This document shows positions 45,435-52,385 of a stretch of 52,385 bases of DNA, one piece after another. The DNA lies in the NCBI GenBank assembly GCA_947498355.1, contig CANMKA010000027.1:1-52385 (forward strand). The letters are read 5' to 3'. The position numbers and the translations under genes were made by a program. The stretch's first letter is position 1, and each line of letters starts with the position of its first letter. Origin of the DNA: an uncultured Paraglaciecola sp. (lineage in GTDB: Bacteria; Pseudomonadota; Gammaproteobacteria; Enterobacterales; Alteromonadaceae). The notes below the pieces were generated by a model. It was not told the origin of the DNA and searched no databases. It was given only the letters and a program-made list of their open reading frames with translations.

Positions 45435-47258
45435 CTATTGCTCCTGTCCTGTGAAGAGTGAACATGCCCCTTCTTCTGCGCCAGTAAGGGTTGAACGCAA
45501 ACCTGCAAACATCTCTCGGCCCATACCAATTTGATGTTGGGTTACGTCAACTACTTTAGGACGCCTTGCGTTTAGAGTCTCTTCATCGACCAAAACCTGC
45601 ATTACGCCAGTCTCAGTATCTAGTTCAACCAGATCGCCAGTTTGCAGTTTGGCTAATAGCCCACCTTGAATGGCTTCTGGGGTAACATGAATAGCCGCAG
45701 GAACTTTGCCTGAGGCTCCGGACATACGGCCATCAGTAACCAATGCGACTTTAAAGCCCTTGTCTTGCAATACCGCAAGAGGTGGTGACAAGCTATGTAA
45801 TTCAGGCATACCCACGGCTTTAGGGCCTTGAAAGCGTACCACTACCACACAGTCTTTTTCTAATTCACCTGCTTTAAATGCCGCATGCAATTCATATTGA
45901 TCTTCGAATACTATTGCTGGCGCTTTGATTTTACAATGAGGGGTCTTAAGGGCTGACGTTTTCATCACCCCTCGGCCTAAATTACCCGATAACACGGTTA
46001 AGCCACCATCGGCTTTGAAAGGTGCAGCTACACTGGCCACCACATCTTTGTCAAAACTTTCTTGAGGCCCATCACGCCATACGAGTTCGCCATGCTCAAG
46101 TTTAGGCTCTTTGGTATATTGTTCTAAACCCTCACCACAAATCGTCAGCACATCATTGTGTAACAAGCCACCATCAAGCAACTCTTTAAACAATAAAGAC
46201 ATTCCACCGGCTGCGACAAAATGATTAATGTCGGCAGAACCATTGGGATATATCCTTGTCAACAAAGGCACCACACTAGAGATATCTGAAAAATCATCCC
46301 AATTAATTATAAAGCCAGCTGATCTTGCGACAGCCACTAAGTGCATAGTGTGATTGGTTGAGCCACCTGTTGCCAACAGAGCTACCAATCCATTGACCAC
46401 GGCTTTGGCATCCACTATATGGCCAATAGGACGATAATCACTACCCAAATCTGTAATACGTGTAACTTGCCGGCCTGCGGCTTCGGTTAATGCATCGCGC
46501 AAAGGCGTACCAGGGTTAACAAAGGACGACCCCGGTAAATGCAGCCCCATGACTTCCACAACTAACTGGTTACTGTTTGCCGTTCCATAAAACGTACACG
46601 TACCCGCTGAGTGATAAGAATTGGCTTCAGCATCCAGTAATTCTTCACGGCCGACTTGGCCTTGGGCAAATGCTTGTCTAACTCGTGCTTTTTCTTTGTT
46701 TGGTATACCAGAAGGCATAGGCCCGGCAGGTACGAATACAGTTGGGAGGTGTCCAAAACTCAACGCTCCCATCAGCAAGCCCGGTACGATTTTGTCGCAA
46801 ATTCCCAACATTAAGCTGCCGTCAAACATATTGTGAGACAAGCCAACGGCCGCAGACATAGCAATCACGTCTCGACTCATTAAACTTAAGTCCATGCCAG
46901 GTGTACCTTGAGTTACACCGTCACACATAGCCGGTACACCGCCAGCAAATTGCGCGACACTGCCTACTTGGTGAATGGCTTTTTTGAGAATTCCTGGATA
47001 TTCGAGATAAGGTTGATGAGCTGAAAGCATATCGTTGTACGACGAAATAATTGCAATATTAGCTTTAGTCATACTGCGCAAATCAGCTTTGTCTTGGGTA
47101 TTACACGCTGCAAAGCCATGGGCAAGATTACCACAAGATAACACACCTCTGTGAGGTCCCTCTAAACGTGCCGACTCAATTTTTTTGAGATAGGCTTGGC
47201 GAGTATCTTTACTGCGCTCAATGATGCGTTCGGTGACTTCTTGGATTAGATTATTCAT
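45435..47258 (-). CDS. edd: Phosphogluconate dehydratase
   Basis: Dehydrates 6-phosphogluconate to KDPG, the committing Entner-Doudoroff step. An IlvD/Edd-family iron-sulfur enzyme of 607 residues with cluster cysteines in [31 protein letters not shown] and [10 protein letters not shown], and the late [18 protein letters not shown] motif. It follows pgl by 42 bases, which leaves little room for its own promoter, so it is likely read from the zwf promoter. Confidence 0.97.
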   Translation of the reverse strand: MNNLIQEVTERIIERSKDTRQAYLKKIESARLEGPHRGVLSCGNLAHGFAACNTQDKADLRSMTKANIAIISSYNDMLSAHQPYLEYPGILKKAIHQVGSVAQFAGGVPAMCDGVTQGTPGMDLSLMSRDVIAMSAAVGLSHNMFDGSLMLGICDKIVPGLLMGALSFGHLPTVFVPAGPMPSGIPNKEKARVRQAFAQGQVGREELLDAEANSYHSAGTCTFYGTANSNQLVVEVMGLHLPGSSFVNPGTPLRDALTEAAGRQVTRITDLGSDYRPIGHIVDAKAVVNGLVALLATGGSTNHTMHLVAVARSAGFIINWDDFSDISSVVPLLTRIYPNGSADINHFVAAGGMSLLFKELLDGGLLHNDVLTICGEGLEQYTKEPKLEHGELVWRDGPQESFDKDVVASVAAPFKADGGLTVLSGNLGRGVMKTSALKTPHCKIKAPAIVFEDQYELHAAFKAGELEKDCVVVVRFQGPKAVGMPELHSLSPPLAVLQDKGFKVALVTDGRMSGASGKVPAAIHVTPEAIQGGLLAKLQTGDLVELDTETGVMQVLVDEETLNARRPKVVDVTQHQIGMGREMFAGLRSTLTGAEEGACSLFTGQEQ

Positions 47259-47300
47259 GGCGCTCTTCCCCTTAGACTTACATTTTGACTGAGCTCCGAA

Positions 47301-47993
47301 TTAAGGAGCCCACATGAGTTTTACGTCGGTATTATTGATAACAGCACGAATTGGCATAGCCAGCTCGTCGTTGTCAGACAAAACCGTCTCTAACACTGCT
47401 TTTTTACTGTCACCAGTTAAATGTAAGAAAACATGCTTACTATTTAAAATGGCAGGTAGGGTTAACGACATTCTTTGATTGGGTGCCGTAGTAGGCTGAA
47501 CCGCAATGTAAACGTTTTCTGATTCCAGTTCAAGACCGGCAGATATTTGCTCAGAACACGGAAATAATGAAGCCGTGTGACCATCTTCACCCATACCCAA
47601 AATGACTACGTCAAACGGAGTATGTATGGTTTGTAGATTTGCTGTGCATTCTGCAACGGCATCTTCAGCATTTGCATGCTGAGTTTTAAGCGGCACAAAA
47701 TTAGCGCTCGCGGCGTTGTTAACTAACAACTTAGCACGCAACATTTTTTCATTCGACGCATCATCAGAATTATCAACCCAGCGCTCATCAGCTAGGGTTA
47801 CGTCAACTTTATCCCAAGGCAGCGACGCGTTAGACAAAGCAGAAAATAAGGCGGCAGGCGTACGTCCACCTGACACGACTAAACTTGCACGACCGTTTTC
47901 TTCGATACCTGCACGCAAAATGCGGCAGATATTCGAAGCGAAAGAACGGTTTAATTGTTCTGTTGTTCTGTATAGAGACTTAGTTAATGCCAT
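47301..47993 (-). CDS. pgl: 6-phosphogluconolactonase
   Basis: Hydrolyses 6-phosphogluconolactone between Zwf and Edd. DevB-type enzyme of 230 residues with SLVVSGGRTPAALFSALS, VTLADERWV, VILGMGEDGHTASLFP and the late LTLPAILNSKHVFLHLTG. Its start directly abuts the zwf stop, so the two are coupled. Confidence 0.95.
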   Translation of the reverse strand: MALTKSLYRTTEQLNRSFASNICRILRAGIEENGRASLVVSGGRTPAALFSALSNASLPWDKVDVTLADERWVDNSDDASNEKMLRAKLLVNNAASANFVPLKTQHANAEDAVAECTANLQTIHTPFDVVILGMGEDGHTASLFPCSEQISAGLELESENVYIAVQPTTAPNQRMSLTLPAILNSKHVFLHLTGDSKKAVLETVLSDNDELAMPIRAVINNTDVKLMWAP

Positions 47994-49484
47994 TTACTTT
48001 TTTCCTCTTTTGCTTTCATACCAAGCTCTGTCTTCTCTCGCAAGTAATGCAATAGATGACACTGGTCCCCATGTACCGGCTTGATACGGCTCAGGCTCTT
48101 CGTTGCATTGTGCCCAAGCAGCTTTGATTCCATCTACCCAAGTCCATGCAGCTTCTACTTCGTCACGACGTACGAATAACGATTGGTTGCCCATCATCAC
48201 TTCAAGTAATAATTTTTCGTAGGCATCTGCAATACGTTCATCTTTAAAGGTTTCTGAGAAGCTCAAGTTCAACTTGGATTTCTGTAAATCCATATGCCCA
48301 GTACCCGTTAAGCCTGGTACTTTATTCATCACTTCTACTTCCACACCCTCATCAGGCTGCAAACGTATAGTCAATTTATTTGGCGGAAGCTTAGTAAAGC
48401 TATCTTTAAACAAGTTGTGAGGCTGACGTTTAAAGAAAATGTTTACTTCACTGGTTTTGTTAGGCAAACGCTTACCTGTTCTTAGGTAAAATGGCACACC
48501 AGCCCAGCGCCAGTTATCTAGCTCAACCTTGAGGGCAATAAAGGTTTCTGTCGTGCTTTGTTGATTCGCATCAGGCTCTTCTAAATAACCCGGCACTTCT
48601 TGGCCTTTGATAAAGCCGTCTACGTATTGTCCGCGTACCGTGTTTTGATTCACGTTAGTTGAATCGATAGGGCGAAGAGCTTTTAATACTTTTAACTTTT
48701 CGTTACGAATACTGTTCGCATCTAAGGTCGCTGGCGGCTCCATCGCGATCAAAGTCAATATTTGCAACAAATGGTTTTGAACCATGTCACGCATTTGACC
48801 CGCTTCATCAAAATACCCCCAGCGGCCTTCTATACCGACTGACTCTGCAACACTGATTTGCACATGGTCGATACAGTTATGATCCCAGTTGGTTGCAAAA
48901 ATAGAGTTAGCAAAGCGTAATGCGATGAGGTTTAAAACCGTCTCTTTACCTAAGTAGTGGTCAATACGATATATTTGACGCTCTTCAAAAAACTCAGCAA
49001 CTTGATCATTGATAACTTTAGACGACTCTAAGTCGTGGCCAATTGGCTTTTCGAGCACAACACGCATGCTTTTATCGATCATTTTTGCAGCTTTCAAACC
49101 GTGGCAAATATCACCAAATAGTGACGGAGGCGTCGCAAAATAGCACACCATAGTGCGCTTAGGATCCACATGTGATTTAAGTGTTTTGTAGCTTTCGATA
49201 GTTTTCATATCGACACATGAATAATCTAAACGAGCTTCGAACCTTGCCCACGCATCGGGACAGATCTCTTCTTTTGTGAATTTTTCAACATTCTCTTTAA
49301 CCAAAGCTAAATAGTCGTCTTGACTAAATGTTTGTCTTGCCACACCAATTATCTTGGTATCAGCATGCAGAAGATCGGCTTTTTCAAGCTGATATAGAGA
49401 AGGTAAAAGTTTACGTCTGGCTAGATCGCCTCTAGTCCCAAACAGAACAAAATCACAAGGTTCAAATGAATTTTCTGAAACCAT
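47994..49484 (-). CDS. zwf: Glucose-6-phosphate 1-dehydrogenase
   Basis: Oxidises glucose 6-phosphate to the lactone and makes NADPH or NADH. The 496 residues have the coenzyme-binding FGTRGDLARRKLLPSLYQLE and the substrate motif RIDHYLGKETV. It is the first gene of the operon zwf-pgl-edd-glk-eda. A HexR-like palindrome lies 95 bases before its start, in the shared region with divergent hexR. Confidence 0.97.
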   Translation of the reverse strand: MVSENSFEPCDFVLFGTRGDLARRKLLPSLYQLEKADLLHADTKIIGVARQTFSQDDYLALVKENVEKFTKEEICPDAWARFEARLDYSCVDMKTIESYKTLKSHVDPKRTMVCYFATPPSLFGDICHGLKAAKMIDKSMRVVLEKPIGHDLESSKVINDQVAEFFEERQIYRIDHYLGKETVLNLIALRFANSIFATNWDHNCIDHVQISVAESVGIEGRWGYFDEAGQMRDMVQNHLLQILTLIAMEPPATLDANSIRNEKLKVLKALRPIDSTNVNQNTVRGQYVDGFIKGQEVPGYLEEPDANQQSTTETFIALKVELDNWRWAGVPFYLRTGKRLPNKTSEVNIFFKRQPHNLFKDSFTKLPPNKLTIRLQPDEGVEVEVMNKVPGLTGTGHMDLQKSKLNLSFSETFKDERIADAYEKLLLEVMMGNQSLFVRRDEVEAAWTWVDGIKAAWAQCNEEPEPYQAGTWGPVSSIALLAREDRAWYESKRGKK

Positions 49485-49578
49485 TTTATTCGCCTATTGA
49501 ATAATTTTTAAATTTGATTAGCTGCTCAAATGAAAACGTTCACAGAGCAGTACCATATAACGTGAAACTAACACAAAA

Positions 49579-49593
49579 TGTAGTAAAATTACA
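49579..49593. promoter_or_regulatory. HexR-box-like palindrome (zwf side)
   Basis: TGTAGTAAAATTACA matches the gammaproteobacterial HexR consensus TGTArTwwwAyTACA as I know it from Shewanella and relatives. It lies between zwf and hexR, 95 bases before zwf. Confidence 0.75.
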
Positions 49594-49661
49594 ACCAAAC
49601 CAATTTATGAATACGTAATCAGTGTCAAAACTGCTATATTTTCATATGTAACTAGGTTTTT

Positions 49662-49676
49662 CGTAAAAAAATTACA
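49662..49676. promoter_or_regulatory. HexR-box-like site (hexR side)
   Basis: CGTAAAAAAATTACA keeps the spaced GTA and TTACA arms of the HexR box with a weaker left half. It lies about 80 bases before the hexR start, consistent with autoregulation. Confidence 0.5.
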
Positions 49677-49736
49677 AGTAGATATCCAAACGATAACGTT
49701 CAATGCTAATGTTACCCCTTAAAGAGGCAAAATATA

Positions 49737-49760
49737 ATGAAGCTTTTAAGTTACGTATGA
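49737..49760 (+). CDS. Possible 7-residue leader peptide overlapping hexR start
   Basis: ATG at 49737 opens a frame for MKLLSYV and stops with TGA at 49758-49760, which overlaps the hexR ATG (49757-49759) as ATGA. AAAGAGG lies about nine bases before its ATG, while hexR itself has no clear ribosome-binding site. This arrangement would let ribosomes finishing the leader restart on hexR. It is a proposal from layout only. Confidence 0.35.
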   Translation: MKLLSYV

Positions 49761-50602
49761 ACATCATAGAAAAAATCGCTCAGCACACAGAAGCATTCAG
49801 CAAATCAGAGCGCAAGGTAGCTGAGGTCATTTTAAAAAATCCACAAGCTGCTATACATTGCAGTATCGCTACTTTAGCAAAAATGTCGGACGTGAGCGAA
49901 CCCACAGTCAATCGTTTTTGCCGTCGCCTCGAAACAAAAGGTTTTCCCGACTTTAAATTACACTTAGCACAAAGTCTCGCCAGTGGTACGCCTTTCTTAA
50001 ATCGCCACGTTGGCGAAAACGATGGCCCTGAAGAATACACCAACAAAATTTTTGAATCGACTATGGCCTCGCTAGAAGTGGCAAGACAATCTGTTGATCC
50101 CAACGCTATAAACCGTGGCGTTGATTTGCTAACCCAAGCTCAAAATATTTACTTTTTTGGTTTAGGTGCCTCAGCATCAGTTGCTCACGACGCCTTAAAT
50201 AAGTTTATTCGATTTAATGTGCCCGTAGTTTATTTTGAAGACATACTGATGCAGCGCATGAGTTGTATGAATTGCTCCGACAAAGACGTAGTTGTTTTAA
50301 TATCTAGTACAGGACGCACAAAAAGCCTAGTGGAAATTGCCCAAATCGCCCGAGCCAACGATGCGACAGTGATGGGCCTTACATCTTCTGGCAGTCCACT
50401 CGCTAAAGAGTGCAGCTTAGTGCTTTCTCTTGATGTACCTGAAGACACTGATATGTATATGCCAATGGCTTCAAGAATTGCCCAACTAATGGTAATTGAT
50501 ATTTTAGCAACTGGGTTTATTTTACGACGAGGCAACAAATTTCGCGAAAACCTAAAACGAGTAAAAGAGACCCTTAGACGTTCTCGTTACGACAAGCAGT
50601 AA
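49757..50602 (+). CDS. hexR: HexR, RpiR-family regulator of central carbon metabolism
   Basis: A transcription factor that binds KDPG and controls Entner-Doudoroff and glycolytic genes. I chose ATG 49757 (MNIIEKIAQHTEAFSKSERK), giving 281 residues, which matches E. coli HexR; an upstream ATG at 49703 would add 18 residues. N-terminal HTH with SIATLAKMSDVSEPTVNRFC (about 35-60) and a SIS sugar-phosphate domain (about 125-255, YFFGLGASASVAHDA, VVVLISSTGRTKSLVEIA). It is divergent from the zwf operon and upstream of pykA, both flanked by HexR-like boxes. Confidence 0.95.
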   Translation: MNIIEKIAQHTEAFSKSERKVAEVILKNPQAAIHCSIATLAKMSDVSEPTVNRFCRRLETKGFPDFKLHLAQSLASGTPFLNRHVGENDGPEEYTNKIFESTMASLEVARQSVDPNAINRGVDLLTQAQNIYFFGLGASASVAHDALNKFIRFNVPVVYFEDILMQRMSCMNCSDKDVVVLISSTGRTKSLVEIAQIARANDATVMGLTSSGSPLAKECSLVLSLDVPEDTDMYMPMASRIAQLMVIDILATGFILRRGNKFRENLKRVKETLRRSRYDKQ

Positions 50603-50649
50603 TTCTACATAAGTCATTTCAGCTATTCGGTTATAGGTTTATTAAAAGT

Positions 50650-50664
50650 CGTAATAAAATTACA
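50650..50664. promoter_or_regulatory. HexR-box-like palindrome before pykA
   Basis: CGTAATAAAATTACA differs from the best HexR box at one end base. It lies between hexR and pykA, about 140 bases before the pykA start. pykA is a known HexR target in related bacteria. Confidence 0.65.
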
Positions 50665-50675
50665 TTTTTGTTAAT

Positions 50676-50706
50676 TTACCTCTAACCAGTTGGTTAGTTG
50701 AGGTAA
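50676..50706. repeat. Inverted repeat upstream of pykA
   Basis: TTACCTC-TAACCA/TGGTTA-GTT-GAGGTAA form a two-part inverted repeat with a 3-base bulge on one side. It sits just downstream of the HexR-like box, close to the likely pykA promoter, and may be an operator or a leader hairpin. Confidence 0.4.
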
Positions 50707-50805
50707 AAGGTCTAAACTATACCCACAAAATTTTCGTTATTCGTTCAAGACATAAATAAAACGAATAGATATAAAACTAGATATAACCATAGAGCCATAA
50801 AAATC

Positions 50806-52239
50806 ATGCTAAGACGCACAAAAATTCTTGCCACACTCGGTCCATCGACAGATACAGTAGAACAAATAGAAGCCATTATTAAAGCTGGCGCAAATACCGT
50901 GAGAATGAATTTTTCTCACGGTACGGCTGAAGATCACATCAACCGAGCTGAAAAAGTGCGAACTGCTGCCAAGAAGTTAGGTAAATACGTGGCAATATTA
51001 GGCGATTTACAAGGCCCAAAAATTCGCGTTGCCAAATTCAAAAATGGTTCCATTATTTTAGCTATTGGCGACAAGTTCATTCTTGACGCAGACATGGGTC
51101 GCGATGATGGCGACCAAGAAGCCGTTGGAATCGATTACAAAGCCTTACCTCAAGATGTCATCGCTGGCGATATATTACTTTTAGATGATGGTCGTATTCA
51201 ATTGCGCGTCACCGGTGTTGAAGGCAATAAAGTCCTGACTGAAGTGACAGTTGCAGGCAAATTGTCAAACAACAAAGGAATTAACCGCCAAGGCGGTGGC
51301 TTATCAGCCGAAGCACTAACCAAAAAAGATAAGCAAGATATAGTAACGGCAGCAAAAATTGGCGTGGATTACTTAGCTGTGTCTTTCCCTCGCTCTGGTG
51401 CCGACTTAGATTATGCTCGCTCACTTGCAGAGAAAGCCGGTTGTACTGCAATGATATGTGCCAAAGTAGAGCGTGCCGAAACCGTCGCTACTGACGAAGC
51501 CATTGACGACATAATTCAAGCCTCTGATGCAGTCATGGTTGCCCGTGGTGATTTAGGCGTAGAAATTGGCGATGCTGAATTGGTCGGAGTTCAAAAGAAA
51601 TTGATCTCTCGTTCAAGACAACTCAATAAAGTCGTCATTACAGCCACCCAAATGATGGAGTCAATGATCACTAGCCCAATGCCAACACGCGCTGAGGTTA
51701 TGGACGTTGCAAACGCAGTGCTAGATGGTACTGACGCCGTAATGTTATCTGCTGAAACGGCTGCGGGTGACTTTCCTGTTGAAACAGTAGAAGCTATGGC
51801 GCGTGTTTGTATCGGTGCAGAAACTCATCCGAGTGTTACCGTATCAAAACACCGTATGGATCAAACCTTTAATACGGCCAGCGAAGCCATCGCATTAAGC
51901 GCGGTGTATTCTGCTAACCACTTGAAATCAATAAAAGCGGTAGTTGCATTAACAGAAAGCGGCTCGACGCCACTACTGATGTCACGTATCACTACATCTT
52001 TACCGATTTACGCACTGGCTAGACACGAAACCACTTTGAATAAGATGGCTTTGTATCGTGGCGTTAAACCTGTCCAGTTCGACTCTAGAAATAGTAACCC
52101 AGGCGAATTGAAAAACGACGTAGTTGCGATTTTGCTTGAAAGAGGCATTCTAGAGAAAGGTGATCAATTCATCATGACTTACGGCGACGCAATGGAAACT
52201 ATTGGCGGAACCAATGCTTGTAAGATAGTGACTGCTTAA
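50806..52239 (+). CDS. pykA: Pyruvate kinase, PykA type
   Basis: Converts phosphoenolpyruvate and ADP to pyruvate and ATP. The 477 residues are colinear with E. coli PykA (type II, AMP-activated): [38 protein letters not shown], the catalytic-lysine region [21 protein letters not shown] and [20 protein letters not shown]. Together with the upstream operon and hexR it completes glucose-to-pyruvate conversion by the Entner-Doudoroff route. Confidence 0.97.
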   Translation: MLRRTKILATLGPSTDTVEQIEAIIKAGANTVRMNFSHGTAEDHINRAEKVRTAAKKLGKYVAILGDLQGPKIRVAKFKNGSIILAIGDKFILDADMGRDDGDQEAVGIDYKALPQDVIAGDILLLDDGRIQLRVTGVEGNKVLTEVTVAGKLSNNKGINRQGGGLSAEALTKKDKQDIVTAAKIGVDYLAVSFPRSGADLDYARSLAEKAGCTAMICAKVERAETVATDEAIDDIIQASDAVMVARGDLGVEIGDAELVGVQKKLISRSRQLNKVVITATQMMESMITSPMPTRAEVMDVANAVLDGTDAVMLSAETAAGDFPVETVEAMARVCIGAETHPSVTVSKHRMDQTFNTASEAIALSAVYSANHLKSIKAVVALTESGSTPLLMSRITTSLPIYALARHETTLNKMALYRGVKPVQFDSRNSNPGELKNDVVAILLERGILEKGDQFIMTYGDAMETIGGTNACKIVTA

Positions 52240-52315
52240 GCTCAGTAGCTATTCGCCCTGTTTTAAATTTAAATAAACAGGCGCAGCAAAATAAAAAACG
52301 AGCGTAATGCTTAAT

Positions 52316-52351
52316 GCCGTTCACTTAAGGTGAGCGGCTTCTTTCTTTTTA
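52316..52351 (+). terminator. Intrinsic terminator after pykA
   Basis: A 9-base stem (GCCGTTCAC/GTGAGCGGC, one G-T pair, 5-base loop) is followed by a T-rich run (TTCTTTCTTTTT). A weaker hairpin (CCTGTTT/AAACAGG) lies at about 52258-52281, nearer the stop. Confidence 0.78.
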
Positions 52352-52385
52352 GCCACAGGGTATCGATTTTTTGATACCTTCAATG

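Noticed and set aside
1..52385. tRNA genes, CRISPR arrays, insertion sequences, prophage or toxin-antitoxin genes.
   Set aside because: No cloverleaf, regular spacer-repeat array, transposase or integrase motif was found on either strand.

Overview
The window is chromosomal DNA from a marine gammaproteobacterium, most likely an Alteromonadales member close to Glaciecola, Paraglaciecola or Alteromonas. The ribosomal and RpoA proteins are strongly E. coli-like. The window also carries MotX of the sodium-driven polar flagellum, a HexR-controlled Entner-Doudoroff operon, a divergent argE/argCBFGH cluster followed by argA, and a polysaccharide-type glycoside hydrolase lipoprotein. The genus is an inference from gene content; no search was run.

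Layout. (1) 211-960: an orphan secreted helical-repeat protein. (2) 1256-9737, minus strand: the complete spc and alpha ribosomal operons (rplN to rpmJ, then rpsM to rplQ), with an S4-type alpha leader before rpsM. The S10 operon is not upstream; an acyl-CoA ligase lies there instead. (3) 9954-20442, mostly minus: acyl-CoA ligase, a porin plus a small phosphate-binding-like protein, rnr-rlmB, motX, a TIGR02647 protein, flavin reductase fre (plus), a non-coding block of nested inverted repeats, trmL and an alpha/beta hydrolase. (4) 20453-24036: a CpxRA-like two-component operon with a CBS-domain gene, divergent from a double-domain Spy/CpxP-like periplasmic protein, with a CpxR-box-like site between them. 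(5) 24149-24556: mgsA.

(6) 24991-29919: the most unusual part. Three tandem copies of a 372-residue membrane-anchored protein gene repeat with an exact 1250-base period, followed by a diverged 368-residue fourth member. Two cysteines in conserved contexts (W-C and P-C) are kept in all four. I recognise no family.

(7) 30073-38322: arginine biosynthesis, argE divergent from argCBFGH and argA, with tandem ARG-box-like sites next to argE. It covers every step from glutamate to arginine except argD and carbamoyl-phosphate synthesis. (8) 38421-43725: a HopJ-family protein, a GH39-like lipoprotein, a secreted beta-helix protein and a membrane-anchored helical-repeat protein. (9) 43833-52239: zwf-pgl-edd-glk-eda (minus), divergent hexR (plus) and pykA (plus). 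Three HexR-like palindromes tie these into one regulon that takes glucose through the Entner-Doudoroff route to pyruvate.

No tRNA, rRNA, CRISPR array, transposase gene or phage gene was recognised.
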